Shown here: one piece after another, positions 9,372-17,856 of the stretch
Numbering within the stretch: position 1 is the first letter of the stretch
Layout of the letters: every line of letters starts with the position of its first letter
Source: Desulfobacteraceae bacterium
Lineage (GTDB): Bacteria > Desulfobacterota > Desulfobacteria > Desulfobacterales > Desulfosalsimonadaceae
Reading direction: 5' to 3'
Assembly (NCBI GenBank): GCA_021737565.1
Contig: JAIPDS010000001.1
Coordinates: 57,877 to 121,876, forward strand
DNA: 64,000 bases
Translations under genes and position numbers: made by a program
Notes under the pieces: generated by a model
Seen by the model: the letters and a program-made list of their open reading frames with translations, nothing else
Told to the model about the DNA's origin: nothing
Databases searched by the model: none

Positions 9372-9872
9372 ATGACGGAGATAGTTGCTATTGTGGGCGG
9401 AACCGATTCAGGAAAGACCACGCTGATCGAAAAATTGATTCCGGTTTTAAAATCCAGGGGATACAGAGTCGGCACCGTGAAGCACGTGAAGCATGAAATG
9501 GTTTTCGACCAAAGCGGCAAGGACAGCTGGCGCCATGTGGAGGCGGGCGCAGAGACGGTTGTTGTTGATGCGCAACAGGGGATTTTCATGTTTAAGTCAG
9601 TGCATTCGGACCATGGCAATGCACGGCGTTTGAAGGATTATGTGGACAAATATTTTACAGATGTGGATATTGTGCTTGCCGAGGGCTACAAGAGGGAGGA
9701 CCTGAAAAAAATCGAAGTATACCGGGCAGACAATGTCGCAGCCCCGGTATGCCTGCAGGACCCAAACCTGTTGGCCCTGGTTGCCGACGCAAAGGTCGAT
9801 GCCGGGGTGCCGCGCTACGGGCTCGAGGACGTGGAATCCATAGCAGATATGATTATAAAACTGGCGGGATGA
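9372..9872 (+). CDS. mobB: molybdopterin-guanine dinucleotide biosynthesis adaptor MobB
   Basis: The 166-residue P-loop GTPase-like protein assists MobA in attaching GMP to molybdopterin for Mo/W enzymes such as formate dehydrogenases. The Walker A motif GGTDSGKTTLIEKL sits at the N-terminus. Typical MobB segments follow: GTVKHVKHEMVFDQSGKDSWRH, AGAETVVV, and LAEGYKREDLKKIEV. Its stop overlaps the next start (ATGA). The Shine-Dalgarno before 9372 is poor. A 22-codon ORF ends on the start codon (ATATGA) and might couple translation, but nothing else supports it. Confidence 0.93.
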   Translation: MTEIVAIVGGTDSGKTTLIEKLIPVLKSRGYRVGTVKHVKHEMVFDQSGKDSWRHVEAGAETVVVDAQQGIFMFKSVHSDHGNARRLKDYVDKYFTDVDIVLAEGYKREDLKKIEVYRADNVAAPVCLQDPNLLALVADAKVDAGVPRYGLEDVESIADMIIKLAG

Positions 9873-10744
9873 GACGTTGTGTAATTGCCACAGTTCTGTT
9901 GGCGGCGTTTGTATGCTGCCATGCCGGCATGAGCCTGGCCGGGGACACCCACGAACTCGTCCAGCAGGTCCCCGGGGGCCTCATCAACTGGACCGGGCTT
10001 TTTGTGGAGGCCAGGGGTTTCGGCACAACGCCTCCGGCAAAGTCAAATACTGCCACTGGATGGGAGACGGCACTGAGGCTGGCTGAACGCGATGCATATA
10101 CTGGTCTGGTAAAGGCTTTCAAGCAGCTTCGGCTAAGCGGGCATTGGCGGGTTAAAGATATCGTGGATAAAAACGATCAAATGCTTGCAAAGATCGAACG
10201 GCTGATGCAGTCGGCAGCAGTAAGCGATATTATCTACAGTTCGGACGGAACCGTGGAAGTTGTTCGTCGCATGCCGCTCCCCGGGGCGCTCTCCCAGTTG
10301 ATCCTGCCTGAATACATTGTACAGCTTGAAATGAAAAATCTTGGAGGACGTCTTTCGGCTGAACTGGACAATGAAGCCTTTACCGGTCTGGTAATCGATG
10401 CCAGGGGAGTGAATCTTGAGCCCTCAATGTGTTTTGAAGTCTATGATGAAACCGGCCGTGAAGTTTACGGCCCGGCCTATGTAAGCAGGGAATTCGTCGT
10501 TCAGAAAGGCATGTGCAGTTATTTTACGGATATGGCCGCAGTGGAGGAAAGCAGGCGCGCCGGTCCCCGCCCGCTGGTGGTAAAGGCGCTGAAAGCTCAG
10601 CCCCCTGCCGGTACTCAGCTGGTAATAAGCAATACCGACGCCTCGCGTCTTCGCAGCACCGTGGATCACCTGTTTTTCCTGCGGCGCTGCCGGGTAATCG
10701 TGGTGGGCCATCCTTTTCAGGAAAAAAATGAAGCCGGGCCGTAA
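9869..10744 (+). CDS. secreted LPP20-like protein of unknown function
   Basis: The frame is open from 9749, but the ATG at 9869, overlapping the mobB stop by 4 nt, starts a good signal peptide (RRCVIATVLLAAFVCCHAG..SLA) and is preferred, giving 291 residues. The mature part has ARGFGTTPP, ALRLAERDAYTGLVKAFKQL and later ATGLVIDARG-like and VYDETGREVYGP segments. This pattern is seen in LPP20-type periplasmic or outer-membrane proteins of Proteobacteria. The two adjacent Cys do not make a standard lipobox. Function is unknown, and the link with mobB may be only transcriptional. The last codons form half of the metK terminator. Confidence 0.7.
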   Translation: MRRCVIATVLLAAFVCCHAGMSLAGDTHELVQQVPGGLINWTGLFVEARGFGTTPPAKSNTATGWETALRLAERDAYTGLVKAFKQLRLSGHWRVKDIVDKNDQMLAKIERLMQSAAVSDIIYSSDGTVEVVRRMPLPGALSQLILPEYIVQLEMKNLGGRLSAELDNEAFTGLVIDARGVNLEPSMCFEVYDETGREVYGPAYVSREFVVQKGMCSYFTDMAAVEESRRAGPRPLVVKALKAQPPAGTQLVISNTDASRLRSTVDHLFFLRRCRVIVVGHPFQEKNEAGP

Positions 10745-10760
10745 AAGCCCGGCTTCATTA
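10721..10760 (-). terminator. intrinsic terminator of metK
   Basis: A 12-bp perfect stem (atgaagccgggc at 10728-10739 with gcccggcttcat at 10747-10758, 7-nt loop) is followed on the minus strand by a run of seven T (10721-10727 as A on the plus strand). The stem overlaps the last codons of the convergent LPP20-like gene. Confidence 0.85.
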
Positions 10761-10793
10761 TGATATGCTTTGGATGCAAGGCCCGGATTCTTT

Positions 10794-11963
10794 TTAGATT
10801 CCTGCCTTGGCCCTGATTTCATCAACCTTGTTGGTCTTCTCCCAGGTAAAGTCCGGATCGTTTCTGCCAAAGTGGCCATAGGCAGCCGTTTTGTTGAATA
10901 TCGGCCGCAGCAGGTCCAAATATTCCGTTATGGCCGCAGGCCGCATGTCAAAGACCTCGCGGATGATCTTAACCGCCTGATCCTCGGAAATTTTCCCCGT
11001 GTTTAGAAAATCGACCAGCACGGATACCGGCTGGGCCACGCCTATGGCATAGGCCACCTGTATTTCGCATTTTTTTGCCAGTCCCGCAGCTACGATGTTT
11101 TTGGCTATGTGGCGTCCCATATAAGAGGCGCTTCTGTCTACCTTGGAAGGGTCTTTGCCGGAAAATGCGCCGCCGCCATGGCTTCCCTGGCCGCCGTATG
11201 TATCAACGATTATCTTGCGCCCGGTAAGCCCGCAGTCTCCCATGGGGCCGCCGACTTCGAATTTGCCGGTGGGGTTTATGAAGTACTTGGTGTCATCGCC
11301 GATCATTTCCGCAGGGACAACCTTTTTAATAACTTTTTCAATCACGCCTTCCTTGATGGTCTCGTAGTTGACGCCGGGGGCGTGCTGAGTGGAGATTACC
11401 ACGGTGTCGATTCGTTTCGGCCTGCCGTCCACATATTCTATGGTGACCTGGGACTTCCCATCAGGCCTCAGAAAGTCAAGCTCATTGTTTTTGCGCGCTT
11501 CTGCAAGCCGCTGGGTGAGCTTGTGGGCGTAAAGAATCGGCATCGGCATGAGCTCGTCTGTCTCATCGCAGGCATACCCGAACATAAGGCCCTGATCTCC
11601 GGCCCCCTGTTCCTTGAAAAGTCCCTTGCCTTCATCCACGCCCTGGGCGATATCCGGGGACTGCTTGTCTATGCTGGTTATTACCGAGCAGGTCTGCCAG
11701 TCAAAGCCCATGTCCGAAGAGCAGTATCCTATGTCCTTTATGGCCCGGCGCGCAACATCCTGGAAATCAACGGTTGCCTGGGCGGTCATTTCGCCTGCTA
11801 TAAAGGCCAGTCCCGTTGTCACAAGGGTTTCGCATGCCACGCGGCATCGTTTATCCTGTGATATAAATGCATCTAGAACAGAGTCCGATATTTTGTCGGC
11901 AACCTTGTCAGGATGGCCTTCTGTAACTGATTCCGAGGTAAAAAGAAAACTTTTCTGCGTCAT
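10794..11963 (-). CDS. metK: S-adenosylmethionine synthetase
   Basis: MetK makes SAM from methionine and ATP. The reading frame opens at 11984, but the ATG at 11963 ([20 protein letters not shown]) has AAGGAG 8 nt upstream and matches the family N-terminus, giving 389 residues. Visible motifs are [18 protein letters not shown], the [15 protein letters not shown]-binding loop, and [19 protein letters not shown] would feed the SAM-dependent sarcosine/dimethylglycine methyltransferase encoded a few kb away, though this is housekeeping in any bacterium. No SAM riboswitch is recognisable in the short gap to panC. Confidence 0.97.
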   Translation of the reverse strand: MTQKSFLFTSESVTEGHPDKVADKISDSVLDAFISQDKRCRVACETLVTTGLAFIAGEMTAQATVDFQDVARRAIKDIGYCSSDMGFDWQTCSVITSIDKQSPDIAQGVDEGKGLFKEQGAGDQGLMFGYACDETDELMPMPILYAHKLTQRLAEARKNNELDFLRPDGKSQVTIEYVDGRPKRIDTVVISTQHAPGVNYETIKEGVIEKVIKKVVPAEMIGDDTKYFINPTGKFEVGGPMGDCGLTGRKIIVDTYGGQGSHGGGAFSGKDPSKVDRSASYMGRHIAKNIVAAGLAKKCEIQVAYAIGVAQPVSVLVDFLNTGKISEDQAVKIIREVFDMRPAAITEYLDLLRPIFNKTAAYGHFGRNDPDFTWEKTNKVDEIRAKAGI

Positions 11964-12019
11964 GGGTGTACTCCTTTTTTGCAAGTTAGGTTAATTGTTC
12001 AACAGCCTTCACCATCTTT

Positions 12020-12850
12020 TCAGCCTCTGCTGCCGGGCTGCAGAATTGTGTTGTCAATGAGCCGGGTGCGCCCGACTTTTACTGCCAGGCCCATCAAAAC
12101 AGGCCTGTCAATTACTGCGACGTCTTCGAGTGTATCCGGGTCACAGATTTTTACATAATCTATCGAGGTTTCAGGGGCTGCGGAAATGGTTTGAACCGCA
12201 GCGTCAATCAGGGCGTCTGCTCTTGTTTCGCCTTTTGCCGTCATTTCTTTTGCATCACAGAGCGCCCGGTAAAGTGTCAGTGCCGAGCTGCGCTGCCCGG
12301 AAGAAAGATACTTGTTCCTGGAGCTCATGGCCAGGCCGTCTGTCTCGCGCACCGTGGGTGAGCCGATTATTTTGACATCAAAATTTAAGTCTGATACCAT
12401 TTTTCGGATTACAGCCAGCTGCTGAAAATCCTTTTCACCGAAAACCGCGTAATGGGGCTTTATAATGTTGAAAAGCTTGGCCACTATCGTCATTACCCCT
12501 GTAAAGTGCCCCGGCCTTGAGATGCCGCACAGATGTCCGGGCAGATTTTCCTGGATTATATAGGTTTCGTAGCCCGGAGGGTAAAGATCCTGTTTTTCCG
12601 GTATAAAAAGTATATCCGTGTCCTCGTTTTCTGCAAGTTCGCTGTCTCGCGCAGGGTCCCGGGGATAGGCCTCAAAGTCCTCACCCGGGCCAAATTGCGT
12701 CGGGTTGACAAACATACTGACCACAACAATGTCGGCAAGCCGTCTGGCTTCCCTTATAAGCGAGAGATGCCCTTCATGCAGAAAGCCCATTGTAGGCACA
12801 AAGGCGATGCTTTTACCAGCGCGCTTTACGTCCCGGGCCGACTGGTGCAT
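12020..12850 (-). CDS. panC: pantothenate synthetase
   Basis: PanC joins pantoate and beta-alanine for CoA synthesis. Motifs: FVPTMGFLHEGHLSL (HIGH-like), VVSMFVNPTQFG, DILFIPE, GHFTGVMTIVAKL, GEKDFQQL and RETDGLAMSSRNKYLS. With ATG 12850 the protein is 276 residues but lacks about ten N-terminal residues seen in relatives. A perfect AGGAGG lies 36 nt upstream, and the twelve codons between are open in frame and read LSDIRTVSDIGQ, resembling the family N-terminus. A non-canonical start (for example ATC near 12877) is therefore possible. The gene follows the DUF1015 gene closely. Confidence 0.93.
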   Translation of the reverse strand: MHQSARDVKRAGKSIAFVPTMGFLHEGHLSLIREARRLADIVVVSMFVNPTQFGPGEDFEAYPRDPARDSELAENEDTDILFIPEKQDLYPPGYETYIIQENLPGHLCGISRPGHFTGVMTIVAKLFNIIKPHYAVFGEKDFQQLAVIRKMVSDLNFDVKIIGSPTVRETDGLAMSSRNKYLSSGQRSSALTLYRALCDAKEMTAKGETRADALIDAAVQTISAAPETSIDYVKICDPDTLEDVAVIDRPVLMGLAVKVGRTRLIDNTILQPGSRG

Positions 12851-12905
12851 CTGTCCTATGTCACTTACGGTTCTGATATCCGATAGCCTCCTGGTTTGGT
12901 TTTTA

Positions 12906-14240
12906 TCAATCCCGGCTCAGTTTGTTCATGACCTGCCCGGTAATTGCCTTCGGGTAATAGAACGTTGTTTTCCGGGGCATTGTAAGGCCGGCTTCGGCGA
13001 TTTTTCTCACCTGCTCATTGGTGGGCGGGTTTAAAATAAATGCTATGTCATATTCGCCTTCTGCCACTGCTTCCAGGGCCTCCCTGCTGCTGCTTGTGTA
13101 GCTTATAAAAGAATGGTCGTCTAATCTCTTTTTGTCAAATCTCATCAGCTTCATAAGGATAAGCCTTGTCAGTACTGTGACGTCGAGTCCCTGGAGAGGC
13201 TCCGGGATTTCACCGGTAAAAAGATTTTCCATAACCCCGGCTTTTAGTACAAGGGAGTAATATGCAGGCTCGTTTTTCATAGCCACTCCGATCACATGGT
13301 CCCGCCGATGTCTGCTGATCATAGACTCAGCAAGATTTTCTCCGGCTTTTTCCCTTCCCTGCTCGTTATGATCAAAGGTTTCTATGTCAAACCATTGCGC
13401 GGTATCATTAATCAGCTTGCGGCGGGCCGGTTCTGAAACACCGGGAAGGAGCCTGTGGGTGGGAAGTATTACAAGGCCCTGGTCCTCTACCGCGCAGAGA
13501 TACATCATTATAAAATTGGCTGGGTGATTTTCGTCAAAATCCGGGGTGTTTTCTTTAACCCATTGCCTGTAGTTTAAGGCTGTTTCATACCTGTGATGGC
13601 CGTCTGCTATAAAAAGACGCCTGTGCTTTAACGTTTCTGTCACTCGCCGGCAGATTTCCGGATCGCTGATTTTCCACATCCGGTGAAAATGGCCGCTGTC
13701 ATCGGTAAACTCAGCCTCCGGTTTTTTCCTGCGGCTTTCCGCCTTTAGTTCGTCAAGGATGTTGTCCTTGTCGGAATAGACGGAAAAAATATGGCTGAAA
13801 TTTGCATGGCAGGTTTTCATGAGCTCCAGGCGTTCTGATTTGACCTTTGAGAAGGTCTCCTCGTGGGGAAGGATGACGCCTGATTCAAAAGGTTCCAGGC
13901 GCACGGTGCCTATCAGCCCGAAACGGGTAACAGGCTTGTCCTCCAGTTTGAAGTCCACGGATGTCAGGTAAAATCCGGGGGCCTCGTCGCGGATAAGAAT
14001 TTTTTCTTTAAGCCATTTGTCAAAATCTGCCGCAGCCCTGGTGTATGGGTTGTCGGTCTCGGTGTCCTGCGGCGTTGCCTTTGCCTTGTCAAGTCTTATG
14101 ACATTGTAAGGATTGCGCCTGTAATATTCTTCCTGCTCTTCTTCTGATATCACATCATAGGGCGGGGTCACCACCATAGACAGATCCTCTATTTTATCCG
14201 GGTTATACCGTATGCCACGAAAAGGTAATATTTCCGCCAT
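12906..14240 (-). CDS. DUF1015 family protein
   Basis: This 444-residue cytosolic protein belongs to the widespread DUF1015 family, which lacks a firm biochemical role. Characteristic segments are ILPFRGIRYNP, VVTPPYDVIS, the central GHHRYETALNYRQW and the C-terminal FILNPPTNEQV. The start at 14240 has AAGGA upstream. In many anaerobes members neighbour serine or D-3-phosphoglycerate dehydrogenase genes. Here serA is about 12 kb away, and the gene instead leads into panC and metK on the same strand with short gaps. Confidence 0.88.
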   Translation of the reverse strand: MAEILPFRGIRYNPDKIEDLSMVVTPPYDVISEEEQEEYYRRNPYNVIRLDKAKATPQDTETDNPYTRAAADFDKWLKEKILIRDEAPGFYLTSVDFKLEDKPVTRFGLIGTVRLEPFESGVILPHEETFSKVKSERLELMKTCHANFSHIFSVYSDKDNILDELKAESRRKKPEAEFTDDSGHFHRMWKISDPEICRRVTETLKHRRLFIADGHHRYETALNYRQWVKENTPDFDENHPANFIMMYLCAVEDQGLVILPTHRLLPGVSEPARRKLINDTAQWFDIETFDHNEQGREKAGENLAESMISRHRRDHVIGVAMKNEPAYYSLVLKAGVMENLFTGEIPEPLQGLDVTVLTRLILMKLMRFDKKRLDDHSFISYTSSSREALEAVAEGEYDIAFILNPPTNEQVRKIAEAGLTMPRKTTFYYPKAITGQVMNKLSRD

Positions 14241-14413
14241 GTTAATTCCTTAATTATTTTTTGATATTTTTGTTGCAGGATTTTTTTTACGAGCTATTTC
14301 TTTAATCATAGTCAAATAATTATTTCAAAAGAATATTTTTCTGTCAATAGAATTCTTTGCGGTTAGAAAATACTAGATTATAAATAGGTTTAAAATTTTG
14401 TTTAAAAAAAGGG

Positions 14414-14442
14414 TTGACATCATGTTTTGTTTATATTATGAT
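14414..14442 (+). promoter_or_regulatory. sigma70-type promoter for the methyl-transfer cluster
   Basis: TTGACA (14414-14419), a 17-nt spacer and TATGAT (14437-14442) lie in the 370-bp A/T-rich gap between the divergent DUF1015 gene and the sarcosine/dimethylglycine methyltransferase gene. Transcription should begin near 14449, leaving a leader of about 160 nt. Confidence 0.75.
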
Positions 14443-14496
14443 ATCGCAATATTATACGTAATTGTATCGAATTACTCGAAATACTATCAATTGTGT

Positions 14497-14531
14497 GCCT
14501 GTTGAAACAAGATTTCAAAAGGCTTTTTTTT
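14497..14531 (+). terminator. leader terminator (possible attenuator)
   Basis: GCCT (14497-14500) pairs with AGGC (14520-14523). Inside it TTGAAA pairs with TTTCAA around a caaga loop, with one g/a mismatch between the two helices, and eight T follow (14524-14531). The hairpin lies between the promoter at 14414-14442 and the first gene at 14610, so it would stop transcription in the leader unless antitermination occurs. About 48 nt of leader precede it, with direct repeats of tcgaa. Confidence 0.65.
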
Positions 14532-14609
14532 ATATCTGAGTAGATGAAACGTGAGTTGGTTTTAACATTTTGATTTTATTAATTTAAATTTATATAAGGA
14601 GGGAATGTT

Positions 14610-15446
14610 ATGAACAACGATATCCCGGAACCAGTAAAAGTGACAAAGTCCTATTATGATAGCGAAGACGCTCACAATTTTTACTACACCATATGGGGCG
14701 GGGAAGATCTGCATCTGGGAATTTATGAGTCGGAAAACGACACAATATACGAAGCCAGCCGTAGAACAATTCGGCATATGGCTGACAGGTCAAGCTTTGT
14801 AGGAAAGAAGGCCCGGGTAATAGATCTTGGCGGAGGGTTTTCAGGTTCGGCCCGGTATCTTGCCAAGAATTACGGCTGGGAAGTAGTTGTGCTCAATTTA
14901 AGCGAAACAGAAAACAAGCGCGGCAGGAAAATGAACAAGGAGCAGGGCCTGGATCACTTAATAGAGGTGGTGGACGGCAATTTCGCAAATATTCCTTATC
15001 CTGACGAATCATTTGACCTCGTGTGGTCCCAGGACGCAATTCTCCACAGCGACAACAGGCAAAAGGTCCTGGAGGAGGCATACAGGGCTTTGAAGCCCGG
15101 CGGGGAAATGATTTTCACTGACCCCATGCAGGACGATGACTGTCCCGAAGGGGTGCTTGAGGCTATTTACGAGCGCATTCACCTTCAGTCCCTGGGCTCG
15201 CCGGGATTTTACAGGGGTTATGCAAAAAAGCTCGGTTTCCAAGAGGTCAGCTACGAGCCGCTGGATGACCATCTTACCCTGCATTATGCAAGAGTACTTC
15301 AGGAGCTTGAAGCCAGGGAACAGGAACTCGACGGCAAGGTGAGCCGGGAGTATATAGAAAATATGAAAAAAGGGCTTAAGAACTGGGTGGAGGGAGGCAG
15401 AAACGGATACCTGGCCTGGGGTATTTTCCATTTCCGCAAAAAATAA
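14610..15446 (+). CDS. sarcosine/dimethylglycine N-methyltransferase-like SAM enzyme
   Basis: The 278-residue class I SAM methyltransferase closely resembles SDMT of halophiles, which methylates sarcosine to dimethylglycine and then to glycine betaine. Visible: YYDSEDAHNFYYTIWGGED near the N-terminus, SAM motif I VIDLGGGFSGSARYLA, NLSETENKRGRKMNKEQGL, VWSQDAILHS, and FTDPMQDDDCPEGVLE. The strong RBS AAGGAGGGAA precedes ATG 14610. It is the first gene after the promoter and leader terminator, 61 nt before the corrinoid protein gene. The glycine-to-sarcosine enzyme is not seen in the window, so de novo betaine synthesis cannot be claimed. A role in osmolyte supply or in recycling demethylated products is inference. 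Confidence 0.85.
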   Translation: MNNDIPEPVKVTKSYYDSEDAHNFYYTIWGGEDLHLGIYESENDTIYEASRRTIRHMADRSSFVGKKARVIDLGGGFSGSARYLAKNYGWEVVVLNLSETENKRGRKMNKEQGLDHLIEVVDGNFANIPYPDESFDLVWSQDAILHSDNRQKVLEEAYRALKPGGEMIFTDPMQDDDCPEGVLEAIYERIHLQSLGSPGFYRGYAKKLGFQEVSYEPLDDHLTLHYARVLQELEAREQELDGKVSREYIENMKKGLKNWVEGGRNGYLAWGIFHFRKK

Positions 15447-15507
15447 ATTATGTATTGAAGCGGTTTTTTAACAAACATTGAATAATAAAGTGCAAGGAGG
15501 AGAAAAC

Positions 15508-16146
15508 ATGGCTGTTGATTTGGGAAAAATGGCGGACCTGCTCATAGCGGGCAAAGTCGAAGACGTTAGCAATATGACCCAGGAGGCGATAGACGAAGGC
15601 CTAAAGCCCCAGGAGATCCTTGACAAGGGTCTTATTGCCGGTATGGATGTGGTGGGCCAGCGTTTCAAGGCCTGCGAAATGTTTATCCCGGAGGTGTTGC
15701 GTTCAGCAAAAGCCATGAGCGCAGGTATGGACAAGCTGCGGCCGCTGCTCTCGGAAAGCGAGGCCAAGGCGGCAGGTACATTTGTGATTGGAACCGTAAA
15801 AGGCGACCTGCATGATATCGGCAAGAACCTTGTCGGCATGATGTTTGAAGGCGCCGGGTTTAAAGTGGTAAATCTCGGCATAGACCTTGATACCCAGGTG
15901 TTTGTGGACGCGGTAAAAGAGCACAAGCCGGATCTGCTTGGCATGTCGGCGCTTCTTACCACAACAATGCCCAGGATGGGCGAGGTCATAAACGCCTTAA
16001 AGGAAGCCGGCATCAGGGACCAGGTAAAGGTAATGGTTGGCGGCGCCCCTGTCACAGAGGAATTCGCCAAGGAGATCGGGGCCGATATTTACGGAGCCAA
16101 TGCGGCCAGTTCCGTTGACAAGGGGAGAGAGGCAATAGGCAAGTAA
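15508..16146 (+). CDS. methyltransferase cognate corrinoid protein
   Basis: This 212-residue protein carries a methyl group on cobamide between two methyltransferases. A B12-binding cap domain (about 1-90) is followed by the Rossmann B12-binding domain with the base-off motif DLHDIGKN (lower-axial His), then GMSALLTTTMPRM and MVGGAPVTEEFAKEIGAD. The frame is open from a TTG at 15478, but ATG 15508 has AAGGAGGAG 7 nt upstream and starts with the usual helical region. It belongs to the MtaC/MtbC/MttC family. Two MttB-type genes follow directly, so it is probably their shared methyl acceptor. Confidence 0.95.
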   Translation: MAVDLGKMADLLIAGKVEDVSNMTQEAIDEGLKPQEILDKGLIAGMDVVGQRFKACEMFIPEVLRSAKAMSAGMDKLRPLLSESEAKAAGTFVIGTVKGDLHDIGKNLVGMMFEGAGFKVVNLGIDLDTQVFVDAVKEHKPDLLGMSALLTTTMPRMGEVINALKEAGIRDQVKVMVGGAPVTEEFAKEIGADIYGANAASSVDKGREAIGK

Positions 16147-16173
16147 CCGGTTCTTTGTATTGTTGAGCAGCAC

Positions 16174-16211
16174 AGCCGCGGCCCCGGAGTGTTTCTTAGC
16201 CGACCGCGGCT
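16174..16211. other. GC-rich inverted repeat between corrinoid and mttB genes
   Basis: AGCCGCGG (16174-16181) and CCGCGGCT (16204-16211) form an 8-bp perfect stem with a 22-nt loop in the 147-bp gap. There is no T-run, so it may be an mRNA-stability or processing element that sets different levels of corrinoid protein and methyltransferase. Confidence 0.5.
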
Positions 16212-16293
16212 TCGAGTTTGCAGCCGGCAAGAGACCAAAAGCTTAAGAACAAATACCCTGTATGAGCAAACAGGTACGAATAGGAGACAGATC

Positions 16294-17775
16294 ATGAAAT
16301 CAGTAATGCCAGATATGCAACCCATGAACCAGACTGTGCAGGAAACCCCGCAGTTCCGGGTTCTGACCGAGGATCAGATCGAGCAGATTTATTTTGCGGC
16401 GCTCGACGTGCTCGAACGCGTCGGATCACGGGTTCATCAGGATGAGGCGCTTCAGCTTTTCCGCGACAGTGGGGAAGCGGTGGTAAGCGACGACAAGCGC
16501 GTTCGGGTTCCGGCCTCCCTGGTGGAGCGGGCGCTTAAAAGCTATCCGAGAAAAATTACACTTCAGGGCAGAAACGGCAAGCGTTCAGTTGCCCTTCAAA
16601 AGGATCATGTTTATTTCGGAACAGGCTCTGACCTGCCGTTTACCTATGACAGAAAAACAGGAGAGAGGCGGCGCACCACATACAAGGACGTGGCGGATGC
16701 GGCACGCATCGTGGATTATCTTCCGAATTTTGATTTTTTCATGTCCCACGGAATTGTAAGCGATGCCCCTAATCCGCAGACATATGACCGCCATCAGTTT
16801 ATGGCCATGCTGGAAGGATGCACAAAGCCCATGGTCGTTACAAGCGTGGACGGAGAAGGCCTGGAGGATTTGTGGAAGATGGCCTGTCTGTTTCAGGGCG
16901 GAGAGGAGGAATTCCGGTTAAGTCCGCTGTTTGTCGCCTACATAGAGCCGATTTCTCCGCTTACAAACGATCGCACGGCTGTTGAAAAGCTGCTTTTTGC
17001 CGCAGAAAAGGGGATTCCGGCCATGTATACGCCGTGTCCGAGTTCAGGGGCCACCGCCCCAGCAACCATAGCAGGCATGCTGGTCCAGTCCCTGGCGGAG
17101 ACGCTTCTGGCCATTGTTTTATGCTATCTGAAGAAACCGGGTATGCCGTTGATTATGGGCGGAGTGACCACTGTCATGGATATGCGCACCACCACGTACT
17201 CCTACGGCGCGCCTGAGCTTTCGCTGGCATCTGCGGCAAACACGGATATTTCCAAGTGGCTGAACCTTATCATGTTTTCCACGGGCGGTTGTTCTGATTC
17301 AAAATGCCTTGACGAGCAGGCGGCAATTGAGTCGACTTTAAGCCTGCTTACAGCTTATCTTTCAGGCGCAAACCTGGTTCATGATGTTGGTTATATAGAT
17401 TCCGGGGTCAATGCTTCTCTGGAAAGTCTTGTAATGAATGATGATATAATCGGCATGGTGCGCCAGGTGGGCAAGGGCGTCAAGACAGACGAAGAATACC
17501 TTGCCTTAAAGATTATAGACGAGGTCGGTCCGGGCGGAGAATATGTAACCCACGACCATACTTACGAGCACTGGAAGGAATGGTTTCTGCCCAAGCTCAT
17601 GGACCGCTCCGACTGGGAAACCTGGAACAATGAGGGATCCAAAACCATGTCGGACCGGGTAAACGCGGAGACCCAGCGGATACTTGATACTCATGAGCCC
17701 CAGCCCATTGATGACGCCACCAAAAAGGCTTTAAAAGAGATCATTGACGCGGCTGAAAAGCGCCATTCCAAATAA
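16294..17775 (+). CDS. MttB-family methyltransferase (non-pyrrolysine), copy 1
   Basis: The protein is 493 residues from ATG 16294, which has TAGGAG 7 nt upstream; the longer frame from 16189 has no support. It belongs to the trimethylamine methyltransferase (MttB, COG5598) family. Visible segments are LDVLERVGSRVHQDEAL, VYFGTGSDLPFTYD, IEPISPLTNDRTAVEKLLF, YTPCPSSGATAPAT, TYSYGAPELSLASAA and GGCSDSKCLDEQAA. There is no in-frame TAG, so it is not a pyrrolysine enzyme. Such MttB homologues are known to demethylate quaternary amines (for example MtgB with glycine betaine). The exact substrate cannot be read from sequence. It probably methylates the corrinoid protein encoded just upstream. Confidence 0.9.
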   Translation: MKSVMPDMQPMNQTVQETPQFRVLTEDQIEQIYFAALDVLERVGSRVHQDEALQLFRDSGEAVVSDDKRVRVPASLVERALKSYPRKITLQGRNGKRSVALQKDHVYFGTGSDLPFTYDRKTGERRRTTYKDVADAARIVDYLPNFDFFMSHGIVSDAPNPQTYDRHQFMAMLEGCTKPMVVTSVDGEGLEDLWKMACLFQGGEEEFRLSPLFVAYIEPISPLTNDRTAVEKLLFAAEKGIPAMYTPCPSSGATAPATIAGMLVQSLAETLLAIVLCYLKKPGMPLIMGGVTTVMDMRTTTYSYGAPELSLASAANTDISKWLNLIMFSTGGCSDSKCLDEQAAIESTLSLLTAYLSGANLVHDVGYIDSGVNASLESLVMNDDIIGMVRQVGKGVKTDEEYLALKIIDEVGPGGEYVTHDHTYEHWKEWFLPKLMDRSDWETWNNEGSKTMSDRVNAETQRILDTHEPQPIDDATKKALKEIIDAAEKRHSK

Positions 17776-17856
17776 TTTACAATATCCGGCCCCGGACATC
17801 CGTATTTTTCGTCAAGGGGTTTTCGAAAAACGGGCCAGATAAAGAGGAGAAAGCAT

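Noticed and set aside
9307..9375. 22-codon ORF ending on the mobB start codon
   Set aside because: Composition and lack of RBS give no support; kept only as a possible coupling ORF in the mobB entry.
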